Below, in pieces: positions 24,519 to 33,039 of a DNA stretch of 43,572 nt. Source of the DNA: Methanoculleus formosensis (lineage in GTDB: Archaea > Halobacteriota > Methanomicrobia > Methanomicrobiales > Methanoculleaceae); the NCBI RefSeq assembly GCF_025384765.1, contig NZ_VHLL01000013.1, positions 1-43,572 on the forward strand, written 5' to 3'. Position 1 is the stretch's first letter. Each line of letters opens with the position of its first letter. A program made the translations under genes and the position numbers. Below the pieces are notes generated by a model that did no database searches, was not told the origin of the DNA, and saw nothing but the letters and a program-made list of their open reading frames with translations.

Positions 24519-24545
24519 CAGGTTCCGGGCTATGCCCGGAGCCTG
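24519..24545 (+). terminator. Hairpin downstream of fdhB
   Basis: CAGGTTCCGGGC-TAT-GCCCGGAGCCTG has 12-bp arms with a single wobble pair. It starts 14 bp after the fdhB stop and should fold strongly in the transcript. No long T tract follows. Confidence 0.5.
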
Positions 24546-24777
24546 CCGGGGCCCGGGCGTTCGACCGGAGCAATACTTGAGTTCCATAAAAACCTCGATG
24601 CGCCCGTGCCGGGGCGCAGAAGGTGTGTCTGGCAATACCCGGCGGCGTGGAGGATTCCCCTGTCATCTCCCCGCGCCGCCGGGCAGCCGTAATAACCTCT
24701 CTTGTGTAGAACGTTCGGAGAGCAGGGGAGCAGCCGAACAAAAGGCATAACTACCTCGAATTCTTACGAAACCCTGT

Positions 24778-25248
24778 ATGCGATTTGCAGGTCCGCTTAT
24801 TGTTGTTCACGACATCGGGATATCCAGAGCCTTCTACGAAGAGGTACTCGGCCAGAAGGTCGGCTACGATCTCGGTGAGAACGTAGCGTTCGAGGGCGGT
24901 TTTGCGATCCACCTCCGGTCGCATTTTGCCGATCTGATCGGCGTCGACGCAGACGATATCATCCGGGGATCGAACAACGCCGAACTCTACTTCGAAGAGG
25001 ACGACCTGGATGCCTTTCTCGAAAGGCTCAACGGGATGGACTCCGTGAAGTACGTGCACGGCATGATCGAGCAGCCCTGGGGGCAGCGGGTGATCAGGCT
25101 GTATGATCCCGATCTGCACATCGTCGAGGTCGGCGAGCCCATGGAGAGCGTGGTGAAGAGGCTTCTTCGGAGCGGGCTCTCGGTCGAAGAGACCGCACGG
25201 CGCACCTCGATGCCCGAAGAGTTCGTCCGGCAGTGTGTAGGGCCATAA
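24778..25248 (+). CDS. VOC-family (glyoxalase/bleomycin resistance fold) protein
   Basis: The 156-residue protein has the VOC fold pattern: PLIVVHDIGISRAFYEEVLGQKV at the N-terminus, a central NAELYFEEDDLDAFLERL and a metal-ligand-like PDLHIVEVGEPM near residue 115. The final about 30 residues (LSVEETARRTSMPEEFVRQCV) look like a helix-turn-helix-type addition not usual for simple VOC enzymes. The substrate is unknown. It sits between fdhB and fdhD on the same strand but with 272 bp and 109 bp gaps, so membership in the formate operon is uncertain. Confidence 0.8.
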   Translation: MRFAGPLIVVHDIGISRAFYEEVLGQKVGYDLGENVAFEGGFAIHLRSHFADLIGVDADDIIRGSNNAELYFEEDDLDAFLERLNGMDSVKYVHGMIEQPWGQRVIRLYDPDLHIVEVGEPMESVVKRLLRSGLSVEETARRTSMPEEFVRQCVGP

Positions 25249-25357
25249 GACCGGTATGATATAGTCCTCTCCCGTGCATCTCTTGTACCAGGATCGGTTC
25301 TGCCGGGTAACGCCCGGCATGATCCGGGACGCCGCAGGTATCCTGAAGTGAGGAAAC

Positions 25358-26083
25358 ATGTTCAAGAAAATTGCCTGTATCCGTATCGGTGGGGGGAGCG
25401 TCACCCACGACGCCGCCGAAGAGAAACCGGTTGCGATCTTCGTCAACGGCCGGCACCTGACGACCGTCATCCTGAGCCCCGGCGGTTTTGAGGATTTCAT
25501 CACCGGCTATCTCTACACCGAGGAGATCATCCGGAGCGCTGACGAGATCGAGTCGATCAGGATCGAGGAGAACCGGATCAGCGTCATCACGAAGAACATC
25601 TTCAAGCGGGTCAGCGTAAAAAAGACCATCCTCTCCGGCTGCGGGGGGGCGGTCTCCTACATCGACACCCAGAAACTGCCCGCGATCGAGTCAGGTATCG
25701 TGGTTGCCGTGCCCGAGATCGAGGCCGCCGCTGCCGCCCTCACCGGCCCGCTCGATTCGGTTGTTCTTGCATCGGAAGGCCGTGTCGTCGCCCGCGCAGA
25801 AGATCTCGACCGGCACAACGCCCTTGACCGCGTGATCGGGAGGGGGCTCCTTGACCGTCTCGACCTCTCCCGGACGGTTGCGGTCTGCACCGGCACGGTC
25901 ACCTCCGAGATGGTCAGGAAGTGCCTCATGGCAAACATCCCGTTGCTCGCCTCCACCGGCGCCCCGACCGCGCTTGCCGTGGAGGTTGCGGAGGAGACCG
26001 AACTCTGTATCGTCGGGGCCGCGGGGACGCCGGAGATGGCGGTGTATACGCATCCGGAGAGGATAGAGGGGATGGAGGGGTGA
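25358..26083 (+). CDS. fdhD: Formate dehydrogenase accessory sulfurtransferase FdhD
   Basis: FdhD passes sulfur from a cysteine desulfurase to the molybdopterin cofactor of formate dehydrogenase, which is required for activity. The 241-residue protein starts after GTGAGGAAAC, contains ILSPGGFEDFITGYLYTEEII (about residues 45-65), the loop SGCGGAVSY with the single active-loop Cys, and GTVTSEMVRKCLMANIPLLASTGAPTALAVEVA. Its location near fdhAB fits the role. A cysteine desulfurase-containing fusion lies nearby (26440-29079) in convergent orientation and could supply the sulfur, which is inference. Confidence 0.93.
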   Translation: MFKKIACIRIGGGSVTHDAAEEKPVAIFVNGRHLTTVILSPGGFEDFITGYLYTEEIIRSADEIESIRIEENRISVITKNIFKRVSVKKTILSGCGGAVSYIDTQKLPAIESGIVVAVPEIEAAAAALTGPLDSVVLASEGRVVARAEDLDRHNALDRVIGRGLLDRLDLSRTVAVCTGTVTSEMVRKCLMANIPLLASTGAPTALAVEVAEETELCIVGAAGTPEMAVYTHPERIEGMEG

Positions 26084-26439
26084 AGGGGTTCGTAACTCCG
26101 GTGCTCACGTTTTTACCCGGGGCCTGATGGCTTATCAAGCCCTGGATGTTAGCCTTCGGTTCCCCCCTTTCTCTCAGGGCGGGGATAGCGCCATTGGGGG
26201 TGAGGCCGACGGGGAGGAGGGTGCAGCCCCCACCCCGCCCGCGCTTCGCGCTCCTCCCCCGCCCGCGAGGGGCGGGGGCAGTGCGTGGTGATAGCCAGTG
26301 GAAAGCCGTTTAAGGTTCTTCTCCGGGGATTAAGACCTTCGGGAGACTTTGAAGGCAGAAACTAAAGAGCAGGAAGCAGGCCGGGGGTATGAAGACTCAA
26401 AACCAGACGCCGAGATCCGGGCGGGGTGGGGGTTACCCT
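26084..26439. repeat. Gene-free gap with an inverted copy of the dispersed repeat
   Basis: Positions 26180-26328 carry one repeat unit on the minus strand: read in reverse it runs ccggagaagaacc, tttccactggctatcacca, the GC hairpin with gcgcgaagcgcgggcgg, and the gtcggcc block. The remaining bases of this 356-bp gap between convergent fdhD and the sulfur fusion gene show no coding sequence. Confidence 0.7.
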
Positions 26440-29079
26440 TCACCGTCCCCGGCTGATCTCGTCGACGGCCGCAACCAGGAGGTCGATCTCGTGCTCCGTC
26501 GTGAAGGCCGCCATGCTCGCCCGCACCGTCCCTTCCGGGAGGTTCAGGTGCTCCATCAGCGGCTGGCAGCAGTGGTGCCCCGACCGCACCAGGATCTCTG
26601 CATCCTCGTCGAGCATCTGCGCGGCCTCCTGCGGGTGGACGCCGTCGATGGTGAACGAAACGACGCCTATCCGGGCCCCGGACTTCTTTCCGGCATAGAC
26701 CGTGACCCCGTCGATCCCGGAGAGCCCCGCGATCAGCCGGGCGGTCAGGCGTTCCTCATGTTGGTGGATCCGCTCCATCCCGACCGCCGAGAGGTAGTCC
26801 ACGGCGACGCCGAGCGCGATCCCGCCGCCGACGTTCGGCGTCCCGGCCTCGTAGCGCTGGTAGCCCTCCGCGGGGACGTAGCCTTCGGCGGTCACGCTCG
26901 CGACCATCCCCCCGCCGAGGACCGGCGGCTCAAGGAGCGCCTCGCGCATCCAGAGCACCCCCGTCCCCATCGGCCCGAACATCTTGTGCCCCGCAAAGCA
27001 GAGGAAGTCGCAGCCGAGTTCCGCGACGTTCACCGGCATGTGCGGCAGCGTCTGCGCCCCGTCCACGAGGAGGAGCGCGTCGTGCTCCCGGCAGAGCCGG
27101 GCTATCTCGGGGACCGGCGTCGTCACGCCGAGGACGTTTGAAGCGTGGGTGACGCTGACGAGCCGGACGCCGCCGCCGGCAAGGCTCTCCTCGAACGCGG
27201 CAAGGTCGAGCGCGTAGTCGGCATCGATCCCGACCACGTCGAGCGCGACCCCCTGTTTCGCAAGCGCCCACCAGGGGAGGAAGTTTGAGTGGTGTTCGAG
27301 GATGGTGGTCACCACGCGGTCGCCCGGCTTCCAGGAGAGGCCCTGCGCGACCATGTTGATCGCGTCCGTGGCGTTCTTCGTGAAGACCGTTACCCCCGCC
27401 TCCCCGCCGATGAACCGGGCCACCTTCTCGTGGGCGTGCCAGTAGCGCTGCGTCGCGATCCGGGTCAGGCGGTGGACGCCACGGCCGACGTTCGCCCGGT
27501 AGCGGTGCTCGAACTCGACCGCCGCCTCAACCACCGGCTCCGGCGAGAAGGTCGTCGCTGCGTTGTCGAGATAGATGATGTCGCCGAGGATCGGGAAGTC
27601 CTTCCTGATCTCGTCCGGGACGGACTCGATCTCTGCCGGCGGTGCCGGCTTCTGGGTATCCATACTCTTCATGCTTGCCGCCCGGGCCTCCTTCTTCACC
27701 GGGCCCTCCTTCAGGGTGAAGTCCGCGTTCACGGCGATCCCTCGCTCCCGGCAGACCTCGCGCATCTTCGGGGGCAGCGCCCGCCACCGCCAGAGCCCCC
27801 ACTGGTGGTAGGCGTCCGGCAACCCGTTCTTCTCCGCCCAACGGACAAGGAACTCGTCCCAGCGATCCGTCAGGTCGGGGTGCATCTCCCGGAGCCCCTC
27901 GTACTCGCTCTCGAGCGCCGCCGGGCAGAGGTAGCAGCCTATCCGCTCAAGACCCTTCTCGTAGAGCGGGTTCATGGGAACCTCCTGCCACCAGAGGTAA
28001 AGGAAGACCTCGAGCGCCCGCCAGTTCCGGATCGGCGAGATGTTCAACTGCAGGGGATTTGCCGGGTTCTGGCTCGTCTCGTCGAGGTCGGCCCGGTTCC
28101 AGGACTCGTACCAACGGTTCCCCTGGATGGTGACGCAGGCGCCGGTATCGGCGAGGTAGATCTTCAAGGGGTGGAGTTTCAGGAGTTTGCAGCACCAACG
28201 GTGGTCCTTCCCCGGCGGCCCTGCCTTCTCGACCGCCTGGAAGAAATCGCCGCCCTTCCGGACGATCTCGACGCCCTGCGACGCCACGAACTCCACCGTC
28301 TCGGGGAGTTCGATCCCGGTATCGATGAAGAACGCCTTCTCCACCCCTGCCTTGCGGGCGAGGTGGAGGACGGCGGTGCTGTCCTTGCCGCCGGAGAACG
28401 AGACGTTCGCGCACGGCCGGTCGTTCATATGCTTTTTGATGGTGCGGACGGCGTTGCGCTCAAGGTTCTTTAAGTGGTAGCGGTTCCTCTCGATCACCAC
28501 GTCCCAGCCCGGGTCGGGCCGGGTGCGGGGGGTGACGGAGACGAGTTCTTTCACCCGGACCTGGCCGTCCTTGACGACGCCGGTCCCGAACCGGTTCTTA
28601 TAGGCGACGATGGCCGTTCCATCGGGAACGGCGGTTGCGAGGGCGAACCGTTTCCCGCCGACGCGGCCCTTATGCGCGCGCACCGCGGGCTCGGCATCGA
28701 GGTCGATGATGCCCCGCGTTGCGTGCCCCAGGATGTACGGGAGCGCTTCGGGGGCGATATCGAGGCTGAACTTCCGGGTGACCGGGTCGAACGCGAGCCA
28801 GCCGAACCGGTCGCCGTGGACGATCACGAGGTCGGCCCGGTCGGCGCCGCCGGTCTTGTTCAGGAGCACGACCCGGGGCAGGGGGACATCGCCGAACCGT
28901 TCGGTAAGAAGACGCTGTATGAGGGCCGTATCCGCTGCGAGGGCCGGGCGGACGTCGTGCGGCTGCAGGAGCTCGATCTCCCGGACCCTCGTCTTGCAGG
29001 AGCAGGTGCGCCCGATGAGGGGGACGTTGCACTCGTCGCACCAGTAGAGAACTTTTTTTACTGCCGGTTCGCGGTTCAC
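26440..29079 (-). CDS. PAPS-reductase-like ATP pyrophosphatase fused to a cysteine desulfurase
   Basis: Taking the GTG at 29079, the 879-residue protein has an N-terminal zinc-finger-like CDEC/CSC pair (14-28), a PUA-like stretch (about 100-185), a PAPS reductase/ATP pyrophosphatase domain with FSGGKDSTAV (228-237), HRWCCK and GCYLCPA (381-387), then a SufS-type cysteine desulfurase from about 495. The latter has the PLP lysine in CFAGHKMFGPMG and the catalytic Cys in SGHHCCQP. One polypeptide thus joins sulfur release from cysteine with ATP-dependent activation of a target. PUA-like and zinc domains suggest RNA thiolation, but this is inference. The frame is open further upstream without ATG homology. 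No stop or frameshift separates the halves. Confidence 0.85.
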   Translation of the reverse strand: MNREPAVKKVLYWCDECNVPLIGRTCSCKTRVREIELLQPHDVRPALAADTALIQRLLTERFGDVPLPRVVLLNKTGGADRADLVIVHGDRFGWLAFDPVTRKFSLDIAPEALPYILGHATRGIIDLDAEPAVRAHKGRVGGKRFALATAVPDGTAIVAYKNRFGTGVVKDGQVRVKELVSVTPRTRPDPGWDVVIERNRYHLKNLERNAVRTIKKHMNDRPCANVSFSGGKDSTAVLHLARKAGVEKAFFIDTGIELPETVEFVASQGVEIVRKGGDFFQAVEKAGPPGKDHRWCCKLLKLHPLKIYLADTGACVTIQGNRWYESWNRADLDETSQNPANPLQLNISPIRNWRALEVFLYLWWQEVPMNPLYEKGLERIGCYLCPAALESEYEGLREMHPDLTDRWDEFLVRWAEKNGLPDAYHQWGLWRWRALPPKMREVCRERGIAVNADFTLKEGPVKKEARAASMKSMDTQKPAPPAEIESVPDEIRKDFPILGDIIYLDNAATTFSPEPVVEAAVEFEHRYRANVGRGVHRLTRIATQRYWHAHEKVARFIGGEAGVTVFTKNATDAINMVAQGLSWKPGDRVVTTILEHHSNFLPWWALAKQGVALDVVGIDADYALDLAAFEESLAGGGVRLVSVTHASNVLGVTTPVPEIARLCREHDALLLVDGAQTLPHMPVNVAELGCDFLCFAGHKMFGPMGTGVLWMREALLEPPVLGGGMVASVTAEGYVPAEGYQRYEAGTPNVGGGIALGVAVDYLSAVGMERIHQHEERLTARLIAGLSGIDGVTVYAGKKSGARIGVVSFTIDGVHPQEAAQMLDEDAEILVRSGHHCCQPLMEHLNLPEGTVRASMAAFTTEHEIDLLVAAVDEISRGR

Positions 29080-29119
29080 TTGATGAATAGTTGGTTGCTT
29101 GCAGACATTAAGTGAACCG
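29072..29119 (-). promoter_or_regulatory. 10-bp inverted repeat flanking the start of the sulfur fusion gene
   Basis: CGGTTCACTT (29072-29081) and AAGTGAACCG (29110-29119) form perfect arms 28 bp apart. The left arm covers the proposed GTG start at 29079. The arrangement suits an operator or an RNA fold controlling translation. No ribosome site is clear. Confidence 0.35.
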
Positions 29120-29146
29120 GTGGTGCAACGTCGTCGCGATACGGGC

Positions 29147-29701
29147 TCACGGGTGCCGCAAGAGCAGGGCGAGAGCAGCAACGAGGACGGCCAGCAGGAC
29201 CCCCGCAACCGCGAAGAAGGCGGTCTCGGCGTATCGCTTCGCCTGGGCGGCGGGGTAATCCGGACCCGGTTCGGTGACGTCGATCAGGGCGCGGGCTTCG
29301 GCGCCGGAGACCGGGTCGGTGACGACGAGCAGGAGTCTCCCCTCCGGCAACTCCGAGGAGGGCACCGTCCCGCGGAAATGCCGGGCGGTATCGTCGGCGG
29401 CCGTAGGATCGTCGCCGGGGATGGTGTAGCCTGCAACGAGCGATCCGGAAGAGACGCTGTAGATCAGCACGTCGATGCTTCGCGGGGGGCGGTAGAAACT
29501 CGCGTCCCTGCTCCAGGCGGCGGAGACAACAAGGTCTTCGTCCCCGGAGAGGGTGGCGTTCGATATCGAGAGCGCAAGAGAAGGGAGCGGCGGGGGCGTC
29601 GCGCCCGAGACGGAGCAGGGCATGATGAGGAGGGCAGAGAAGGCCACCAGAAGGAAGAGACCGGTCCGGGGCGAGCGGGCCGGCATTCCATACGGCTTCA
29701 T
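29147..29701 (-). CDS. Exported membrane-anchored protein of unknown function
   Basis: The 184-residue protein has a signal peptide or signal anchor at about residues 12-32 (GLFLLVAFSALLIMPCSVSG), an Ig-like or beta-rich extracellular domain (SLALSISNATLSGDEDLVVSA, then IPGDDPTAADDTARHF and RLLLVVTDPVSG), and a C-terminal membrane helix (FFAVAGVLLAVLVAALALLL). I do not recognise the family. The start at 29701 is chosen because residues upstream in the frame are low-complexity. It is divergent from the 102-residue gene at 29838. Confidence 0.65.
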   Translation of the reverse strand: MKPYGMPARSPRTGLFLLVAFSALLIMPCSVSGATPPPLPSLALSISNATLSGDEDLVVSAAWSRDASFYRPPRSIDVLIYSVSSGSLVAGYTIPGDDPTAADDTARHFRGTVPSSELPEGRLLLVVTDPVSGAEARALIDVTEPGPDYPAAQAKRYAETAFFAVAGVLLAVLVAALALLLRHP

Positions 29702-29808
29702 ACCGGGGTATCGGCCCGGCAGAAGATAACCTTTCCCCACCGGCAAAGGGCGGCCGTTCTTGCGAGCGGATCGGCGCAATCCTCCGGGGCCGGGGGTCAC
29801 GCAAAGAT

Positions 29809-29830
29809 TTATTCGTTCAAATGCGAATAA
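29809..29830. promoter_or_regulatory. Palindromic AT-rich site between divergent genes
   Basis: TTATTCG (29809-29815) and CGAATAA (29824-29830) are perfect arms with an 8-bp spacer, just before the ATG at 29838. agatttattcg may be the TATA element, which would give a nearly leaderless transcript. A regulator here could control both the plus-strand 102-residue gene and the exported protein gene. Confidence 0.4.
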
Positions 29831-29837
29831 TTTATAG

Positions 29838-30146
29838 ATGGCGTCGCGCTGCGTAAACAACCTGGGTGGACTGGTGCTCCTCAAGGACGTGACACCCGAA
29901 CAGGTGAATGAATACGTGCGAAAACACAGCAAAGAATACTACGAGATGACCCCCGAGTTCGTCTTCAAGGACATCCGGGTGCTCTTAAAAGAGCCCATGC
30001 TCGTCGGCCTCCAGCTCCGGAAGAAGAAGGTTCTGCTGCCGTTTACGAAGCCCTGCCCCGGTTACGGGACTATGCTCTTCGAGATCGCGGCAAAGGACGC
30101 GGACATCGAGTTCATCCGTAGCAACCTCGTGAAGGTCTCGGAGTGA
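29838..30146 (+). CDS. Conserved-looking hypothetical protein (102 aa)
   Basis: I do not recognise this protein. It is a mixed alpha/beta domain without membrane segments: VTPEQVNEYVRKHSKEYYEM, then FVFKDIRVLLKEP, LVGLQLRKKKVLLPFTKPCPGYGTMLFEI and an ending helix ADIEFIRSNLVKVSE. The motif KPCPGYGT with one Cys may be functional. Codon use is like its neighbours. A palindrome overlaps its promoter region. No operon partner is close on the same strand (the next gene starts about 200 bp on). Confidence 0.6.
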   Translation: MASRCVNNLGGLVLLKDVTPEQVNEYVRKHSKEYYEMTPEFVFKDIRVLLKEPMLVGLQLRKKKVLLPFTKPCPGYGTMLFEIAAKDADIEFIRSNLVKVSE

Positions 30147-30343
30147 GGCACGGGGCGGGAGTCGCCCTGCACCGTATCGCGCCGGCATACCGCCGGGCGG
30201 GCCGCTCCCGACAGCCGGTTTATGCGCTCACCCGGCGACCTTGCACTTATTCTCTCCCCATTTTGCCGTCTCCCTCCGCCCTTTCCGGGCAGCATGACCG
30301 ATCGGTATATAGCCCCTGATGGGAGAAACTTATAGCGATCATC

Positions 30344-30973
30344 GTGGGCATTAAGGAGTGGGTAGTCCCCCAGGACAAGGCATTCTTCGACCTTTTTGAC
30401 GAGATGGCCGGGACAGTCGTCGCCGCAGCCGATCTCCTCGTCGACTTCGTCGAAAATTTCGAGAACGTGAAAGAGAAGTGCCGTCAGGTGAAACAGCTCG
30501 AGCACCGGGGAGACGACATCACACACCAGATCTACGAGCAGCTGAACCGGACGTTCATCACGCCGCTTGAGCCCGAAGAGATCTCCCGCCTCGCTTCAGC
30601 GCTGGACGACATCCTCGACTACATCGACGGCACCGCACAGCAGATGTACAGTTACGGCATCACCGAGACCGACGACTCGATGGTCCAGCTGGCAAAGTTG
30701 ATCCAGCTCAGCGTCGTCGAGATCGAGAAGGCCGTCACCGGCATACGGTCGATCAAGGACCCGGGCCTGATCGAAGAGCGATGCATCGAGGTGAACCGCC
30801 TGGAGAACATCGCGGACAACGTCCTCGGCCATGCCATCATGGACATCTTCAAGACGAAGGATGCGATCACCATCATCAAGCTCAAGGACATCTACGAGAA
30901 CCTGGAGATGGCGACCGACAAGTGTGAAGACGTCGCCAACGTCTTGAGCGACATAGCCATCAGACATTCCTGA
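30344..30973 (+). CDS. DUF47-family (PhoU-like) phosphate transport regulator
   Basis: The 209-residue all-helical protein belongs to DUF47, a PhoU-like family that regularly pairs with Pit transporters and probably tunes phosphate uptake. Signatures are FDLFDEMAGTVVAAADLL at the N-terminus, LEHRGDDITHQIYEQLNRTFITPLE and LENIADNVLG with the acidic metal-binding positions. The start is GTG at 30344. A TATA-like cttatag precedes by 10-20 bp, and another tatata-like box lies near 30305. The Pit gene follows after five bases, so they form a two-gene operon. Confidence 0.9.
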   Translation: MGIKEWVVPQDKAFFDLFDEMAGTVVAAADLLVDFVENFENVKEKCRQVKQLEHRGDDITHQIYEQLNRTFITPLEPEEISRLASALDDILDYIDGTAQQMYSYGITETDDSMVQLAKLIQLSVVEIEKAVTGIRSIKDPGLIEERCIEVNRLENIADNVLGHAIMDIFKTKDAITIIKLKDIYENLEMATDKCEDVANVLSDIAIRHS

Positions 30974-30978
30974 GCGCT

Positions 30979-32163
30979 ATGGACCCGATCGTCATCCTCG
31001 GCATTCTTCTAGCCCTCCTCTTTAATTTTGCAAACGGCTTGAACGATGCCGCCAACTCGATCGCCACCATCATCGCGACAAAAGCCCTGACCCCCCTGCA
31101 GGCGGTCCTCCTCGCGGGGGTCTTCAACCTCCTCGGCCCTCTCCTCTTCACTACGGCAATTGCAGCAACCATTGGAAGAGGGATCGTCGACCCCTCCTTC
31201 CTTACGCCGACGCTGATCCTGGTGGCCCTGGTCGGTGCGGTCCTCTGGGTCCTCGTGACATCGTTCCTCGGGATCCCGGTATCGAGCAGCCACGCCCTGA
31301 TCGGGGGCCTCCTCGGCACGGGAATCGCTGCGGCGGGGACGGGGGCGGTGCTCTGGCCGTCGCTTGATATGGTCGAGCAGGTCCTCTTCTACGGGCTCAC
31401 CGGCGCGGTCCTCGGTGCGGTCGTCACGGGTGTGGTTGCGTATCATCGGGGTGACTTCAAGCCGTGGAACCTCCTCCTCGGCGGACTCATCGGGGTGACG
31501 GCGGTCATCCCGCTCGCCATGGCAACCGGATTTTTGAAGATCAGCGGCATCCTCGGGATCCTGATCTTCATCGTCGTCTCCCCGATGCTCGGGTTCATCG
31601 TGGCGTTCGCCCTCAGCACCCTCGTCGTCAATGTCTTCCGCAACTATCATCCGCGGCGCCTCTCAGGCCTTTTTCGGAACCTCCAGATCTTCTCGGGGTC
31701 GTTTCAGGCGATCGGCCACGGCGCGAACGATGCCCAGAACGCGATGGGCATCATCACCGCCATGCTCCTTGCCGGCGGGCTGATTGCCGAGTTCTCGGTC
31801 CCGCTCTGGGTCATACTGGCCTCTTCGCTCGCCATGTCGGTCGGGACGCTCCTCGGGGGCTGGCGGGTCATCGACAAGATGGCCAACCGGATTACGAAGA
31901 TCCGGCCCTACCAGGGATTTTCGGCATCGGCCACTGCCGGCGGCGTCCTCTCGCTGATGACGATCTTCGGTATCTCCGTCTCGACGACCCATGCGACGAC
32001 CGGCGCGATCATGGGTGTCGGCGCAACCCGCGGCTACTCGGCGGTCAAGTGGGGCGTGGTCCGCGAGATCGTCGCCGCGTGGGTCCTGACCATCCCGGCG
32101 GCGGCGATCGTGGCCGGGCTCTGCTACGTTGTCGGCCAGGCGGCGTTTGGTGGGAGTGTCTGA
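30979..32163 (+). CDS. pitA: Inorganic phosphate transporter, PiT family
   Basis: PiT transporters move phosphate with protons or sodium across the membrane. The 394-residue protein has about ten membrane helices and the two signature repeats: FNFANGLNDAANSIATIIATKAL at the N-terminus (split as ANGLNDAANS) and GHGANDAQNAMGI in the second half, plus VSSSHALIGGLLG and VSTTHATTGAIMG. It follows the DUF47 gene with a five-base gap. A hairpin (32306-32325) lies about 145 bp downstream. The PHO4 family call is firm; the ion coupling is not decided by sequence. Confidence 0.94.
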   Translation: MDPIVILGILLALLFNFANGLNDAANSIATIIATKALTPLQAVLLAGVFNLLGPLLFTTAIAATIGRGIVDPSFLTPTLILVALVGAVLWVLVTSFLGIPVSSSHALIGGLLGTGIAAAGTGAVLWPSLDMVEQVLFYGLTGAVLGAVVTGVVAYHRGDFKPWNLLLGGLIGVTAVIPLAMATGFLKISGILGILIFIVVSPMLGFIVAFALSTLVVNVFRNYHPRRLSGLFRNLQIFSGSFQAIGHGANDAQNAMGIITAMLLAGGLIAEFSVPLWVILASSLAMSVGTLLGGWRVIDKMANRITKIRPYQGFSASATAGGVLSLMTIFGISVSTTHATTGAIMGVGATRGYSAVKWGVVREIVAAWVLTIPAAAIVAGLCYVVGQAAFGGSV

Positions 32164-32305
32164 GGGGGGCGCCCGCGCTCCCCATACCCGTGGGGACGAA
32201 CCGGTACTGTGCCCCAATTGTCATAGGAGATCATGCGCTCAATGAGCGGTTATCAATCGGAGAGAATAGCCTCTCTGTCTTCTCAGATATCTTCCTCAGC
32301 CTCTG

Positions 32306-32325
32306 GAGAGAGGGGTTTCCCCCTC
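32306..32325. terminator. GC-rich hairpin between pitA and the 168-residue hypothetical gene
   Basis: AGAGGGG (32307-32313), loop TTT and CCCCCTCT (32317-32324) pair well. It lies just beyond the stop of the minus-strand gene (32327) and downstream of pitA, so may stop transcripts from both sides. Confidence 0.4.
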
Positions 32326-32326
32326 T

Positions 32327-32833
32327 TCACTCCAGCGTCCCGACGGTGTCGGCCCAGGTCTCGACCTTGCCCCGGATCGCTTCGTCCTGGTAGGACGAGA
32401 GCCGGACGGTCTTCCGGGTGAAGGTGACGTAGTAGTCGTCACCCGAGGGGTCGTGGCACTTGAGCTGCGCGTAGTAGGTCTCTCCCGGGCCGTTCCGGAC
32501 GGCCTCGCCGCCCATCGCGGCCGCGAGGGCCGCGTTGTCCATGACCTCGGCGGCGTTCGCGTTGAACGCGGCGATCGTCGGGGACTGGAGCGAGACGGTC
32601 CCGACGCGCTTGCCCTCACCGTCGAGGAAGTTCACCTTCGCGGTGTAGTGCTCGCGGTTCCGGACGACTCCATCGACGGTCTCGCCGCCTTTGGTCGTAT
32701 ACCCGACGCACCCGAAGGGGTTGTCGTCGATGACGGACTGGACGAGGGTGTTAAACGACGTTACGCTGGCGATCGGGACGGCGAGGTCCCGGACCGCCGT
32801 TCTGTTCACGGTAGTCGGCACAAAGTCTGCCAT
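32327..32833 (-). CDS. Hypothetical protein (168 aa)
   Basis: I cannot assign a family. The protein has no signal peptide or membrane segment and is rich in beta-strand-like stretches (VGYTTKGGETVDGVV, YTAKVNFLDGEGKRVGTVSLQSP, TYYAQLKCHDPSGDDYYVTFTRKTVRL). The N-terminus (MADFVPTTVNRTAVRDLAVPIASVTSFNTLVQSVI) is helical in character. ATG at 32833 is preceded by GGAGAACCAACC, a plausible ribosome site. It stands alone between pitA and the toxin-antitoxin pair. Confidence 0.65.
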   Translation of the reverse strand: MADFVPTTVNRTAVRDLAVPIASVTSFNTLVQSVIDDNPFGCVGYTTKGGETVDGVVRNREHYTAKVNFLDGEGKRVGTVSLQSPTIAAFNANAAEVMDNAALAAAMGGEAVRNGPGETYYAQLKCHDPSGDDYYVTFTRKTVRLSSYQDEAIRGKVETWADTVGTLE

Positions 32834-33039
32834 GGTTGGTTCTCCATGCCTGCCAGGCTTCCCGGGAATGTGACAGACGATTATAGGGTTGGCTCGTAAG
32901 GGTATCAGTCTGACTTTATCGGGGAGTGCCGGGCGACTGTTTCTGTCGTGAGGGCTGCCATACAGGCGCTTTTTTGATGACGCAGTTGCCAGGGGGCAAA
33001 TTTATATCTCCAACCTTCGATAAGACTGATTGAACAGCC

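Noticed and set aside
27575-27663. Separate start for the cysteine desulfurase at the internal Met residues (MKSMD)
   Set aside because: The frame is continuous with the PAPS-reductase-like domain and no ribosome site is obvious, so a fusion is the simpler reading, though internal initiation is not excluded.
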